NCBI GenBank assembly: GCA_947501635.1
Contig: CANMWT010000005.1
Coordinates: forward strand, 62,001 to 126,000
DNA: 64,000 nt
Reading direction: 5' to 3'
Source: an uncultured Roseobacter sp.
GTDB lineage: Bacteria; Pseudomonadota; Alphaproteobacteria; Rhodobacterales; Rhodobacteraceae
A program made the position numbers and the translations under genes. Shown here in pieces: positions 9,452 to 20,439 of the stretch. The stretch's first letter is position 1. Every line of letters begins with the position of its first letter. The notes beneath the pieces are model-generated. The model did not search any database and was not told where the DNA came from. It saw only the letters and a program-made list of their open reading frames with translations.

Positions 9452-10420
9452 ATGCGTTTACGGATAGTAAAACAGAATACCAACTTCGACTTTTTCAAGC
9501 GGTGGAAGCTTTGGCTTGGCCTGTCGGGGGTCATGATGGTGCTGGCGTTCGTCTCCTTCCTTGTTCAGGGGCTGAACTACGGCATCGACTTCCGCGGCGG
9601 TACGACGATCCGGACGCAAAGCCCGATGCCCGTGGAGATCGGAGTGTATCGCGATGCGATAGCGCCTTTGGGCCTCGGCGATGTCTCAATCAGCGAGGTC
9701 TTTGACCCTACTTTCGAAGAAGACCAGAACGTCGCCATGATACGCATTCAGGCGCAGGATGGCGAAGAGGCGGTCTCGGTGGATGTGATTACCTCTGTCG
9801 AGGCGGCCCTCAAGACTGTGCGTCCCAATATCGAATTCGTGTCGGTGGAATCGGTCGGCCCGAAAGTGTCGGGCGAATTGATTCAAACCGCCATCATTGC
9901 CGTGGTGTTGGCGATCGGCGCGGTTCTGATCTACATCTGGCTTCGGTTCGAATGGCAGTTTGCGGCGGGCGCGGTTCTGGCGCTGGTGCATGATGTCATC
10001 CTGACGATTGGTATCTTCTCCGAATTCCAGATAAAATTCGATCTGGCCATTATCGCGGCCCTGCTGACAATCGTGGGATACTCGCTGAACGATACCGTGG
10101 TGGTGTTTGACCGTGTGCGTGAAAACCTTCGCAAATACAAAAAGAAGCCTCTGAACGAGGTCCTGAACATCTCGATCAACGAAACACTCAGTCGGACATT
10201 CATGACATCTGTGACCACGCTTTTGGCGCTGATATCGCTGTTTGTTCTGGGCGGAGACGTCATTCGCGGGTTTGTGTTCGCGATGATCTGGGGCGTGATC
10301 GTGGGGACATACAGTTCGATCTTTGTGGCCTCTGCCGCGCTGCTCTATCTTGGTGTGAAACGGGACTGGTCCAAACCGGATGCGAATGCCGGAAATCAAT
10401 ATGCCAACATAGATGCTTGA
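9452..10420 (+). CDS. secF: Protein translocase subunit SecF
   Basis: The 322-residue partner of SecD has the signature GIDFRGGTTIRT near residue 45 and the membrane-domain motif SLNDTVVVFDRVREN. Six membrane helices are expected and hydrophobic blocks are visible. It begins one base after the secD stop, so the two are translationally linked, and its last 8 bases overlap the next gene. Confidence 0.97.
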   Translation: MRLRIVKQNTNFDFFKRWKLWLGLSGVMMVLAFVSFLVQGLNYGIDFRGGTTIRTQSPMPVEIGVYRDAIAPLGLGDVSISEVFDPTFEEDQNVAMIRIQAQDGEEAVSVDVITSVEAALKTVRPNIEFVSVESVGPKVSGELIQTAIIAVVLAIGAVLIYIWLRFEWQFAAGAVLALVHDVILTIGIFSEFQIKFDLAIIAALLTIVGYSLNDTVVVFDRVRENLRKYKKKPLNEVLNISINETLSRTFMTSVTTLLALISLFVLGGDVIRGFVFAMIWGVIVGTYSSIFVASAALLYLGVKRDWSKPDANAGNQYANIDA

Positions 10421-11165
10421 ACCGCTGTCAGGCGTATTCGATGTAGACGGAATTCTCTGGCTGTTTGTTGCTGTTGTCCTCGCCGGGCTGGTGCGCGGGT
10501 TTGCGGGTTTTGGCAGCGGGATGATCATCATGGCGGTCGCGTCATCGGTCCTGTCGCCTGTGTCGGCCGTGATCTTCATGATGATGGCCGAACTTTTAGG
10601 CCCTTTGCCAAACCTGCCCGCTGCATGGCGCGACGGTAAACCACGTGACGTGGGCCGGCTGATGATCGGTGCGACGCTGGCCGTGCCCTTTGGCATCTAC
10701 TGTCTGGCCAATATGTCGGCAGAATTCTTTGGCTGGGTGGTCTCGGTATGTGTGCTGGGACTGCTTGTGGCTCTGATGACGGGCTGGCGCTATAGCGGGG
10801 TGTTGACCGCGCGTCTTACCGTGGCCACGGGTGCTTTGGGCGGGTTCATGTCCGGATTCGCAGGGATACCCGGTCCGCCGGTCATCATGTTGTACATGTC
10901 CAGCCGGCTGCCCATCGCTGTGATCCGCGCAAATTTCCTGCTGTACCTGCTCGCTATCGACGTTGTGATGATCCTTATTTTTTGGGGCTCGGGTCTCTTT
11001 GTTTGGGAAATTGCGATGCTCGGTCTGATCGCGGGCCTGCCCAATGTGGTGGCGAACATGGTGGGCGCGCGTCTCTTTGATCCCAAGGCCGAAGTTGTTT
11101 TCAGGCGCGTTGCCTACCTAATCATTGCAGCGTCGGCTATTCTTGGGCTGCCGCTCTGGAAGTAA
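10413..11165 (+). CDS. TauE/SafE-family sulfite/sulfonate exporter-like membrane protein
   Basis: The 250-residue protein is mostly hydrophobic, with about eight membrane segments and the glycine-rich family pattern (RGFAGFGSGMIIMA at the start, GFMSGFAGIPGPPVIMLYM in the middle). The family exports small sulfur or carboxylate anions; the substrate here is unknown. The start overlaps secF by 8 bases. It opens a run of small genes between secF and ccmA. Confidence 0.85.
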   Translation: MLEPLSGVFDVDGILWLFVAVVLAGLVRGFAGFGSGMIIMAVASSVLSPVSAVIFMMMAELLGPLPNLPAAWRDGKPRDVGRLMIGATLAVPFGIYCLANMSAEFFGWVVSVCVLGLLVALMTGWRYSGVLTARLTVATGALGGFMSGFAGIPGPPVIMLYMSSRLPIAVIRANFLLYLLAIDVVMILIFWGSGLFVWEIAMLGLIAGLPNVVANMVGARLFDPKAEVVFRRVAYLIIAASAILGLPLWK

Positions 11166-11186
11166 CCACAGAAGGGAATTCTGTCC

Positions 11187-11588
11187 ATGACACCGGAAAC
11201 CGAAGTAAACGCGCTGATCAAGACGTATCTGAGCGCCTGGAATGCCCGCGATTACGAGGGTATGGCCGCGTTGTTTACCGAACCGGCTGTATACGTGCTG
11301 GCAGACGGGCCCAAAACCTTGGCGACCCGCGCCGATCTGGTCCAGAGCCTGATGCAACAGTTCGCGGTACTGGAGAGCAACGGCTTTGATCACACAGAGA
11401 TTGAAAGCATCACGGTGCGGGCTTGCACGGACACAACCGCCATGGCGGATATGAAGACTGTGGCACGGATAAAAACTGATGGTTCCGTGCTTGAAGTGAT
11501 TGATGCGGTCTATATCTGTTTACGCCAAGACGGCCAGTGGAAGCTGAGCATTGCCATGGCGTGCAGACCCGGATGGAATGACGCCTGA
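11187..11588 (+). CDS. SnoaL/NTF2-like domain protein
   Basis: The 133-residue protein has the NTF2-like cone-fold pattern: N-terminal helix with VNALIKTYLSAWNARDYEGMAALF, then ETAVYVL-type strands and a C-terminal strand DGQWKLSIAMA. Such proteins are small enzymes or ligand carriers; no catalytic assignment is possible. A good ribosome site (AAGGGAATTC) precedes the ATG. It lies 21 bases after the TauE-like gene and 30 before the next gene. Confidence 0.75.
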   Translation: MTPETEVNALIKTYLSAWNARDYEGMAALFTEPAVYVLADGPKTLATRADLVQSLMQQFAVLESNGFDHTEIESITVRACTDTTAMADMKTVARIKTDGSVLEVIDAVYICLRQDGQWKLSIAMACRPGWNDA

Positions 11589-11618
11589 TCCGAACACGAA
11601 AAAGCAGCGGAGCCCCCT

Positions 11619-11972
11619 ATGCGACTGAACGAAATAGCCTACACCGACGCCAAGCCGATAGAGGGCTATGGCACAGGTTTTTTCCGGGTCGGGGGTGAGG
11701 TGTTTGAGGGGCCGCTTATTGTTGGCCCGCGCGGCATGGTGGCGTGGGGTGGCTTTGACGACGCGGCCACACTTCTGGCCTTGCAGGAAGATATCGACGT
11801 TCTCTTTGTTGGAACCGGGTCGGAAATTTCGCATCTGCCGGCCGCGTTGCGCGAAACGCTTGAAGAGGCCGGTATGGGGGTTGAGGTCATGGCCAGCCCT
11901 GCCGCGTGCCGCACGTATAATATCCTGCTTAGCGAAGGGCGTCGCATCGCCTTGGCGCTGCTGCCGGTCTGA
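11619..11972 (+). CDS. Mth938-like domain-containing protein (DUF498 family)
   Basis: The 117-residue protein matches the Mth938/NDUFAF3-like fold: IEGYGTGFFRVGGEVFEGPLIV at the front, then DIDVLFVGTGSEI, and VEVMASPAACRTYNILLSEGRRIALALLPV at the end. Such genes often sit near secDF in alphaproteobacteria, as here. A eukaryotic member assists assembly of respiratory complex I; the bacterial role is not established. Confidence 0.85.
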   Translation: MRLNEIAYTDAKPIEGYGTGFFRVGGEVFEGPLIVGPRGMVAWGGFDDAATLLALQEDIDVLFVGTGSEISHLPAALRETLEEAGMGVEVMASPAACRTYNILLSEGRRIALALLPV

Positions 11973-12022
11973 TCAGGAAATCAGCCTTTTGCTGGCTGCG
12001 GCAATAGGTTAACCATTTGCGC

Positions 12023-12643
12023 ATGACTTTGGCAGTTAAAGATCTTTGCGTGGCGCGGGGCGGCGTGCCGGTTCTTGTTGGGCTCAGCTTTGATCTGAAG
12101 GTGGGTGCCGCGACAATTCTGCGTGGCCCGAACGGGTCCGGCAAAACCACGCTGTTGCGAACGCTTGCAGGGCTGCAGCCATCGCTGTCTGGGGACATCC
12201 AAGGTGCCGAAGACCAGATCGCCTATGCCGCTCATTCGGATGGGCTCAAGGCGATGCTGACTGTGACAGAGAACCTTTCGTTTTGGGGGCATGTCTTTGG
12301 TCTGTCAGACATCGAACCTGCGATTGAAGCATTTGCATTGAATGACTTGCGCGACCGTCTTGCGGGCACATTGTCAGCGGGCCAAAAGCGCAGGCTCGGT
12401 CTGGCGCGCCTCCTGGTAACGGGGCGGCCGATCTGGATGCTGGACGAGCCGACGGTGTCGCTGGATGCCAAGGCCGTGGAGTTGTTTGCCACAGCTGTTC
12501 GCGCCCATCTGGCGCAGGGCGGATCGGCATTGATCGCGACACATATTGATTTGGGACTGACGGACGCGCAAGTGCTGGACGTGACCCCTTATCGTGCGAC
12601 AAGTGATGCCCGCGCCGGGGCCAGTGACGAGGCATTTCTGTGA
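12023..12643 (+). CDS. ccmA: Cytochrome c maturation ABC transporter ATP-binding protein CcmA
   Basis: This ~206-residue ATPase powers release of haem from the CcmC-CcmE complex. Walker A is [12 protein letters not shown] (about 36-47), the signature is [15 protein letters not shown], and Walker B is [11 protein letters not shown]. The ATG at 12023 gives the usual family start MTLAVKDL; an in-frame TTG at 12017 is better spaced from the upstream AGG and cannot be excluded. The stop overlaps the GTG start of ccmB by four bases. Confidence 0.94.
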   Translation: MTLAVKDLCVARGGVPVLVGLSFDLKVGAATILRGPNGSGKTTLLRTLAGLQPSLSGDIQGAEDQIAYAAHSDGLKAMLTVTENLSFWGHVFGLSDIEPAIEAFALNDLRDRLAGTLSAGQKRRLGLARLLVTGRPIWMLDEPTVSLDAKAVELFATAVRAHLAQGGSALIATHIDLGLTDAQVLDVTPYRATSDARAGASDEAFL

Positions 12644-13296
12644 AGGCACTCCTGCTCAGAGATTTGGCCCTCGCGCTCAGAGCCGGCGGTGGTTTTGGGC
12701 TGGGGCTTGCGTTTTTTCTGATCGTCACGGTGCTGGTTCCTTTCGGGGTCGGGCCCCAGTCCGAGCTTTTGTCACGGATCGCGCCGGGCATTTTGTGGCT
12801 GGGCGCTTTGCTGGCCTGTCTTCTGTCGCTGGATCGGCTTCTGGCACTGGACTGGGAAGACGGATCACTCGACCTGCTGGCGACTTCGCCGCTCCCGCTC
12901 GAAGCGGCGCTTATGATTAAAGCGGTGGCGCATTGGATCACCACGGGCTTGCCGCTTGTACTGGCCGCACCGTTGCTGGGGGTGCTGCTCAACCTGCCGG
13001 CGCCGGGCTTTCTTTGGCTGGTGGTGTCGCTTGCGGTGGGAACCCCTGCCTTGTCGGTGATTGGGTGCTTTGGCGCTGCTTTGACGGTCGGGGTCAAGCG
13101 GGGAGGGCTGTTGCTATCCTTGCTGGTGCTGCCGCTTTACGTGCCAACCTTGATCTTTGGTGCCGAAGTTGCCCGCCGCGGAGCCGTCGGGATGGATGTG
13201 CAGACGCCGCTGTTGATGCTGGCTGGCATCACCATGGGGGTGATTGCGTTGATGCCGTTCGCGTCGGCCGCGGCACTGCGGGTGAACTTGCGATGA
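12640..13296 (+). CDS. ccmB: Haem exporter membrane protein CcmB
   Basis: The 218-residue inner-membrane protein has about six hydrophobic segments and the conserved [29 protein letters not shown] region near residues 71-100. It forms the permease of the CcmABCD complex. The GTG start lies inside the ccmA stop (GTGA overlap), so translation is coupled. The next gene, ccmC, follows after 52 bases. Confidence 0.95.
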   Translation: MKALLLRDLALALRAGGGFGLGLAFFLIVTVLVPFGVGPQSELLSRIAPGILWLGALLACLLSLDRLLALDWEDGSLDLLATSPLPLEAALMIKAVAHWITTGLPLVLAAPLLGVLLNLPAPGFLWLVVSLAVGTPALSVIGCFGAALTVGVKRGGLLLSLLVLPLYVPTLIFGAEVARRGAVGMDVQTPLLMLAGITMGVIALMPFASAAALRVNLR

Positions 13297-13348
13297 CCGT
13301 GTCGTTTTGCCCATTGAGCGCGGCAGGTCTAGTGATTAAATACCCGCC

Positions 13349-14116
13349 ATGTCAGTGACCGATCAGAAACCGCAGCCCAAACGCCCTAGCAGCTTTTGGA
13401 GCTATGCCAATCCGGTGAAATTCCTCGCTTTCAGTGAGCGGGTACTTCCTGCGTTGTGGGTCCTGTCCGCTATTTGCCTTGGCGTCGGTCTGGTGTGGGG
13501 TTTCTTCTTTACACCGGATGACTTCCGGCAAGGCTCCACCGTTAAGATCATCTACCTGCATGTCCCGTCCGCCCTCATGGCCATAAACGCATGGTTTATG
13601 ATGCTGGTGGCTTCGCTGATCTGGATCATCCGGCGTCATCATGTCAGTGCACTGGCGGCCAAGGCTGCGGCACCGGTGGGTGTGGTCATGACATTGATCG
13701 CACTGGTGACCGGTGCAATCTGGGGACAGCCAATGTGGGGAACATGGTGGGCGTGGGATCCACGCCTGACGTCGTTCCTGATCCTGTTTCTGTTCTATCT
13801 CGGCTATATCGCTCTTTGGGAGGCCATTGATGACCCGGACACTGCCGCTGATCTGACGTCGGTTCTGTGTCTTGTCGGTTCTGCATTTGCTGTGCTGTCG
13901 CGCTATGCGGTCAACTTCTGGAATCAGGGGTTGCATCAGGGGGCGTCGCTTAGCCTCGACAAGGAAGAAAACGTCGCCGATGTTTTCTATTTTCCGCTGC
14001 TGGTTGCCATTGCGGGCTTTGTTCTGCTTTTCGTGGCCCTTGTACTGTACCGCACCGGTACTGAAATCCGCATCCGCCGCACACGTGCGTTGCAAGCACG
14101 GGAAGCGCGGACATGA
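13349..14116 (+). CDS. ccmC: Haem-handling protein CcmC
   Basis: The 255-residue inner-membrane protein loads haem onto CcmE. The tryptophan-rich WWD domain is intact (WGTWWAWDPRLTS near residue 131), with flanking histidines in the periplasmic loops (LHVPSA near 72; the NQGLHQGASLS loop near 190). Six membrane helices are visible. Its last bases overlap ccmD by four. Confidence 0.96.
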   Translation: MSVTDQKPQPKRPSSFWSYANPVKFLAFSERVLPALWVLSAICLGVGLVWGFFFTPDDFRQGSTVKIIYLHVPSALMAINAWFMMLVASLIWIIRRHHVSALAAKAAAPVGVVMTLIALVTGAIWGQPMWGTWWAWDPRLTSFLILFLFYLGYIALWEAIDDPDTAADLTSVLCLVGSAFAVLSRYAVNFWNQGLHQGASLSLDKEENVADVFYFPLLVAIAGFVLLFVALVLYRTGTEIRIRRTRALQAREART

Positions 14117-14271
14117 TGCCGGATCTGGGAAAATATGCCGAAGCGGTGCTGTCTTCGTACGCGGCCAGCCTGCTGCTTCTGACGGTGTTGGTGTTGATGA
14201 CAGTGCGACGCGGACGCAAGGCGCGGCGCGATCTTGAGGCTGTTGAAAAAAGGGTCAAGCCAGATGGCTAA
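14113..14271 (+). CDS. ccmD: Haem exporter small subunit CcmD
   Basis: This 52-residue gene starts within the ccmC stop and ends 8 bases into ccmG. The protein begins MMPDLGKYAEAVLSSYAAS and has one membrane helix (LLLLTVLVLMTV), then a basic cytoplasmic tail rich in Arg and Lys, which is the standard CcmD pattern. CcmD stabilises the CcmABC-haem-CcmE complex. It is too short for most automatic ORF cut-offs, but position, topology and overlaps make it secure. Confidence 0.93.
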   Translation: MMPDLGKYAEAVLSSYAASLLLLTVLVLMTVRRGRKARRDLEAVEKRVKPDG

Positions 14272-14806
14272 AGTGTCGCCGCTGATGCTGGCACCACCCA
14301 TCATTTTTGCCGGATTTGTGATCATGGCCGCCGTGGGCATGTTCACAACCAATTCAACCGAGCTGCGCTCCACGCTGATCGGTAAGCCAGCGCCAGCCAT
14401 TACCGAGGCAAACTTGCCCGGCTTTGAACCGGTAACAGCAGAAGCGCTGGCGACGGGGCAGGTGACACTGGTCAACTTTTGGGCCTCATGGTGCCCGCCA
14501 TGTCACGCCGAACATCCCAAGCTTTTAGAGATGGCGGCAGACGGCATGCCGATCATCGGTGTCAATTTCAAAGACCGTGACACAGCTGCGGCAAGCTATC
14601 TGAACGAGGATGGAAACCCCTTTGTTGCTGTCGCGTTTGATCCGCAGGGGCGCACGGCGATTGATTGGGGTGTGACTGCACCGCCAGAGACCTTCATCCT
14701 TGATTCGGAGGGTACTGTGCTCTTTCGTTTTGCGGGTCCGTTAGTCGGCAGCGATTACGAAAACCGCTTTGTCCCAGAGCTTGAGAAGGCGTTGAGTGGT
14801 CAGTAG
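14264..14806 (+). CDS. ccmG: Thiol:disulfide interchange protein CcmG/DsbE
   Basis: The 180-residue membrane-anchored thioredoxin-fold protein reduces apocytochrome c cysteines before haem attachment. It has an N-terminal anchor (PLMLAPPIIFAGFVIMAAVG), then the active site WASWCPPCHAEHP and the cis-proline loop GVTAPPETF. The ATG at 14264 follows AAAAAAGGGTCAAG and overlaps ccmD by 8 bases. It ends the ccmABCDG run; ccmE, ccmF and ccmH are not in the window. Confidence 0.95.
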   Translation: MAKVSPLMLAPPIIFAGFVIMAAVGMFTTNSTELRSTLIGKPAPAITEANLPGFEPVTAEALATGQVTLVNFWASWCPPCHAEHPKLLEMAADGMPIIGVNFKDRDTAAASYLNEDGNPFVAVAFDPQGRTAIDWGVTAPPETFILDSEGTVLFRFAGPLVGSDYENRFVPELEKALSGQ

Positions 14807-15351
14807 ATCACACAACCTTAAGCAGTTTATTTTCTGTTGGGTACGCGTTTTGGTATATAAAGCGCGCCGTAATCCATGATCGTTTCCAGTTTGTGATTTT
14901 GTTGTATGATTTGTCATCCAACATGTGTAAATCCATTCAACCAAAAGAATTATTTCTAACAAATTGAGATAAATCCGGCGTTAAGAGTAAACTTTCCGTG
15001 TGGTGGCGTTAAACGTGTAGGGTTGTGTTAAGTGGTACGCATCACAGTCAGCGATTTTGTCTGGTCGTCCGAACCCCGTGTAGCAATGCGCGGGCAAAAG
15101 GCGTGGGCAACTGCTGACTATTTTCCAAGGCACGTCCGGATTATCAACGCATTCTGTGCGCGCGCACGCGTGCGTAGCGGCAGGCATGCCGTTGGTTTTC
15201 CGGGCGTCGTTGGTGCGGTTTTTAAATGTGGAACAGTGCTGCGGGCTTTGTGTTTTGGCCTGCTGTCCGTCGTTCCGGCCTCTCTCGTTCATGCGTCGTC
15301 GCCACAGGTATCCGGTAACCCGTAACCAGTAGTAATTTAGGTAGTGTAACA
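14807..15351. other. AT-richer intergenic stretch after ccmG
   Basis: This is the only stretch over 300 bases without a confident gene. The first 230 bases (to about 15035) are clearly richer in A and T than the surroundings and have stop codons in all frames. From 15032 to 15325 a GTG-started frame of 97 codons is open on plus, but it is arginine-rich, has no clear ribosome site and looks like chance. No terminator hairpin for the ccm run was found. Confidence 0.5.
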
Positions 15352-15567
15352 ATGTCCCTTCAGTCTTGTGTATCCGAAGATCTGATCGAAATGACCCCGC
15401 CGACGGCACGCACGTTGGCACAGCAGGAAAACAAGCGTCTGACCTTTGTTTCGATGCTGCTTGGCGCGATGCTGTGCCTTTGTGTGATCGCAGTATCCCA
15501 CCTTGGTCATACGATAACGGCAAAACATGCGATCGGTTCGGTCGTCTATATGCCGCAGCTTTTCTAA
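15352..15567 (+). CDS. Small membrane protein, hypothetical
   Basis: A 71-residue frame with one clear membrane segment (FVSMLLGAMLCLCVIAV, about 32-48) after a polar N-terminus containing TARTLAQQENKRLT. A weak purine-rich site (TAGGTAG) lies about 11 bases before the ATG. I do not recognise the family. Codon positions look better than in the flanking open frames, but it could still be a chance ORF. Confidence 0.4.
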   Translation: MSLQSCVSEDLIEMTPPTARTLAQQENKRLTFVSMLLGAMLCLCVIAVSHLGHTITAKHAIGSVVYMPQLF

Positions 15568-15670
15568 GCTGCACGACATGCGATGTGACCGGACGTACTA
15601 GGGAACGTCTGGACCATCGCCTGTTTTGTCCCGTGTGGGCTAGCGCCCCGTCTGCCGCAGGACAAAGCAA

Positions 15671-15698
15671 AAAGGCCGCCCACTCGGGGGCGGCCTTT
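15671..15698 (-). terminator. Rho-independent terminator of acnA
   Basis: AAAGGCCGCCC and GGGCGGCCTTT form an 11-bp stem with a 6-base loop. Read on the minus strand the stem is followed by a T run. It lies about 20 bases past the acnA stop codon. Confidence 0.85.
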
Positions 15699-15716
15699 GC
15701 ACATTTTTCAAGCAGG

Positions 15717-18404
<2,688 letters not shown>

Positions 18405-18506
18405 GAGGAGGCTCCCTTCAACTGAGCTGTGGTCCAATTAGGCTTGCGCATCAAATGCCGTATGGGCGGTCACGATTCAACGCCCAAATGTCCGCCTGCG
18501 TCAAAA

Positions 18507-18524
18507 TGTATACCGTTGTGTACA
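18507..18524. promoter_or_regulatory. Imperfect palindrome between acnA and the DUF1223 gene
   Basis: TGTATAC-CGTT-GTGTACA is an inverted repeat with one mismatch in 7-bp arms, 103 bases upstream of the acnA start. Its size and core suit a dimeric helix-turn-helix regulator. The regulator is unknown. Confidence 0.4.
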
Positions 18525-18634
18525 GATTATTATTACAAATGACCCGCTTTGCTTTCAACAAACCTTGATTGGTCATTTCACAGCAGAAACTTTACCTTCT
18601 TCCCAGACCATTGAAGGACCACTCGGGGAATCAG

Positions 18635-19330
18635 ATGAAACGACTTTTGCTCGCTCTGGCGGTAAGCTTGGCCACGCCACTTGTCGCACAGGCAGAGAAC
18701 ACGCCTGTTGTGGTAGAGCTTTTCACATCACAGGGGTGCTCTTCCTGCCCGCCGGCCGATGAATTGATGGAAGTGTTGTCGACGCGTGATGATGTCATCG
18801 CTTTGTCGATGCATGTGGACTATTGGGATTACATCGGCTGGAAAGATGAATTTGCCGATCCAAAGCATGCAAAGCGGCAGAGAGCCTATGCCACGCGTGC
18901 CGGACGCAGCTCTGTCTACACGCCCGAGATGGTTGTGAACGGGGATATTGATATCGTCGGTGCCAAACCAATGGAGCTGGCTTCGGCGATTTCCATGATG
19001 AAGGCGAAACCACGCAAGGTTGATGTCGATGTATCCTATGTGGCGGGGCAACTAGTGATCGCCGCACAGGCACTTGACGATGTGGCCGGCCCGCTTGAGG
19101 TGCAGATCGTGAGGTACCAGCCGGAACGCGTGTCCAACATTACCCGCGGCGAGAATGCGGGGAAGGTGATCCACTATGTCAACGTCGCTCAGGACTTGCA
19201 GGTCATCGGCACCTGGGACACTCAGTATCCCTTTAGTGCAGAAGTGGCGGTCTCAAACGACCTCCCGGTTGTTGTGCTGGTCCAAACGCAGGGTCAGGGC
19301 CATATTCTTGCCGCTGCCGAGCTGAACTAG
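18635..19330 (+). CDS. DUF1223 family periplasmic thioredoxin-fold protein
   Basis: The 231-residue protein has a signal peptide (MKRLLLALAVSLATPLVAQA) and a thioredoxin-like domain with the motif FTSQGCSSCPPAD (Cys35, Cys38). Further family segments are HVDYWDYIGWKDEF and YTPEMVVNG. The CxxC suggests a periplasmic redox role, but none has been shown for the family as far as I know. It is divergent from acnA and convergent with the acyltransferase gene, overlapping its end by four bases. Confidence 0.87.
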   Translation: MKRLLLALAVSLATPLVAQAENTPVVVELFTSQGCSSCPPADELMEVLSTRDDVIALSMHVDYWDYIGWKDEFADPKHAKRQRAYATRAGRSSVYTPEMVVNGDIDIVGAKPMELASAISMMKAKPRKVDVDVSYVAGQLVIAAQALDDVAGPLEVQIVRYQPERVSNITRGENAGKVIHYVNVAQDLQVIGTWDTQYPFSAEVAVSNDLPVVVLVQTQGQGHILAAAELN

Positions 19331-20223
19331 CGCCGGTTTTTACCCGCGCGCCAGCGTCTGTGAACCCAAAACCACTGCGCAGGGTCGTCTTTGACCCGAC
19401 GGGCAAGGCTGTCGGTTATCTCCTGTGTCATCTGCTCGGGCGTCGTATGCGCGATGGGCGCTTCGAGAACCGTGTCGAAATTCAATCCATCCGCGCGGCG
19501 GATGCCGTAAAAGGGAATCAGCAAGGCGCCGTAGCGCAGGCTCAGCTCGGCGGCCGAGACAGCGGTATGTGCTGGCTGGCCGAGGAAATCCATCACAGGA
19601 GCGCGTCTGACGTGTTGGTCGAAAAGCAACACCAGCTGACCGCCTTGCTTGAGATGTCGCACAAAGCCGGCGGTTCCTTTGCGACCTTGCGGAAAAACGG
19701 GTCCGCCGAATGCTTCCATGGTACGGACGTAGTGAGCGTTGAAATAGGGGTTGCGCATATTGCGGTAAAGCCCCCCGACGTCATAGCCACGTGCCACAAG
19801 CGTTGCGCGCACCGCCTCGTAGTTTCCGTAGTGGCCGGTCACCAGAATAACGGGTTGCTGTCTGGCAACTGCGGCTTCCAAAGCCGCCACGCCAGCGCCT
19901 TCCAGCGGGTTATCCGCCAGCCGCTCGGGAAACTGTTTGCTGGAATAGTTTTCGATGAATGTGCGCCCGACATTATTCAGGCAGCGCCCGGCGATTGCCT
20001 TGCGCTCACTCAGCGGTTTTTCAGGCCAAATCAGTTCCAGATTGTCTAGCGCGCGTTTGCGGTACCCTGCGAGTGGGCCGACCAGATGCTGCATGATGCG
20101 CCCTACGGTTCTAACGCGCCACGTGTAAGGCAACGCCAGCCCAAGCGTGATGATCGCCTCGATGGCCAGATTGCTTGCATATTGAAAAGCGCGTTTGCCA
20201 GGTGACGGCGGCGGTTTGGGCAT
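19327..20223 (-). CDS. Lysophospholipid acyltransferase family protein (LpxL/HtrB type)
   Basis: The 298-residue protein belongs to the lipid A late acyltransferase family, inner-membrane enzymes that move an acyl chain onto a lipid A or related acceptor. The catalytic HX4E is visible in GHYGNYE, followed by YRNMRNPYF and the QGRKG segment. The start at MPKPPPSPGKRAF gives the family's usual N-terminal hydrophobic anchor; the frame is open 32 codons further upstream. Whether the acceptor is lipid A or another lipid is not clear. Confidence 0.87.
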   Translation of the reverse strand: MPKPPPSPGKRAFQYASNLAIEAIITLGLALPYTWRVRTVGRIMQHLVGPLAGYRKRALDNLELIWPEKPLSERKAIAGRCLNNVGRTFIENYSSKQFPERLADNPLEGAGVAALEAAVARQQPVILVTGHYGNYEAVRATLVARGYDVGGLYRNMRNPYFNAHYVRTMEAFGGPVFPQGRKGTAGFVRHLKQGGQLVLLFDQHVRRAPVMDFLGQPAHTAVSAAELSLRYGALLIPFYGIRRADGLNFDTVLEAPIAHTTPEQMTQEITDSLARRVKDDPAQWFWVHRRWRAGKNRR

Positions 20224-20439
20224 GATCGCAGGGACCCCTTTTGCGATGCAAGCCTTTTGAATTCTGCGCAGCTTGCCCTGATCAGCGCCACAGATAACCT
20301 GTGCATTGCGCGATCTCAAGTGGGGCGGGCGGAGTTTGGACGCAAGGTCAAATCCATCTTTAGTCGCGGTCCAGTCGAATTCTGCTCAAAACTCTGGACC
20401 CATGGTGTAGCGGCAAAGTTATTGAAAGTTTGGGGAAAA

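Noticed and set aside
12009-12016. TTAACCAT resembling a CtrA half-site before ccmA
   Set aside because: Single half-site without a partner at the right spacing; ccm genes are not known CtrA targets.
15032-15325. 97-codon plus-strand frame with a hydrophobic C-terminal part
   Set aside because: GTG start without ribosome site, arginine-rich odd composition, and no recognisable family.
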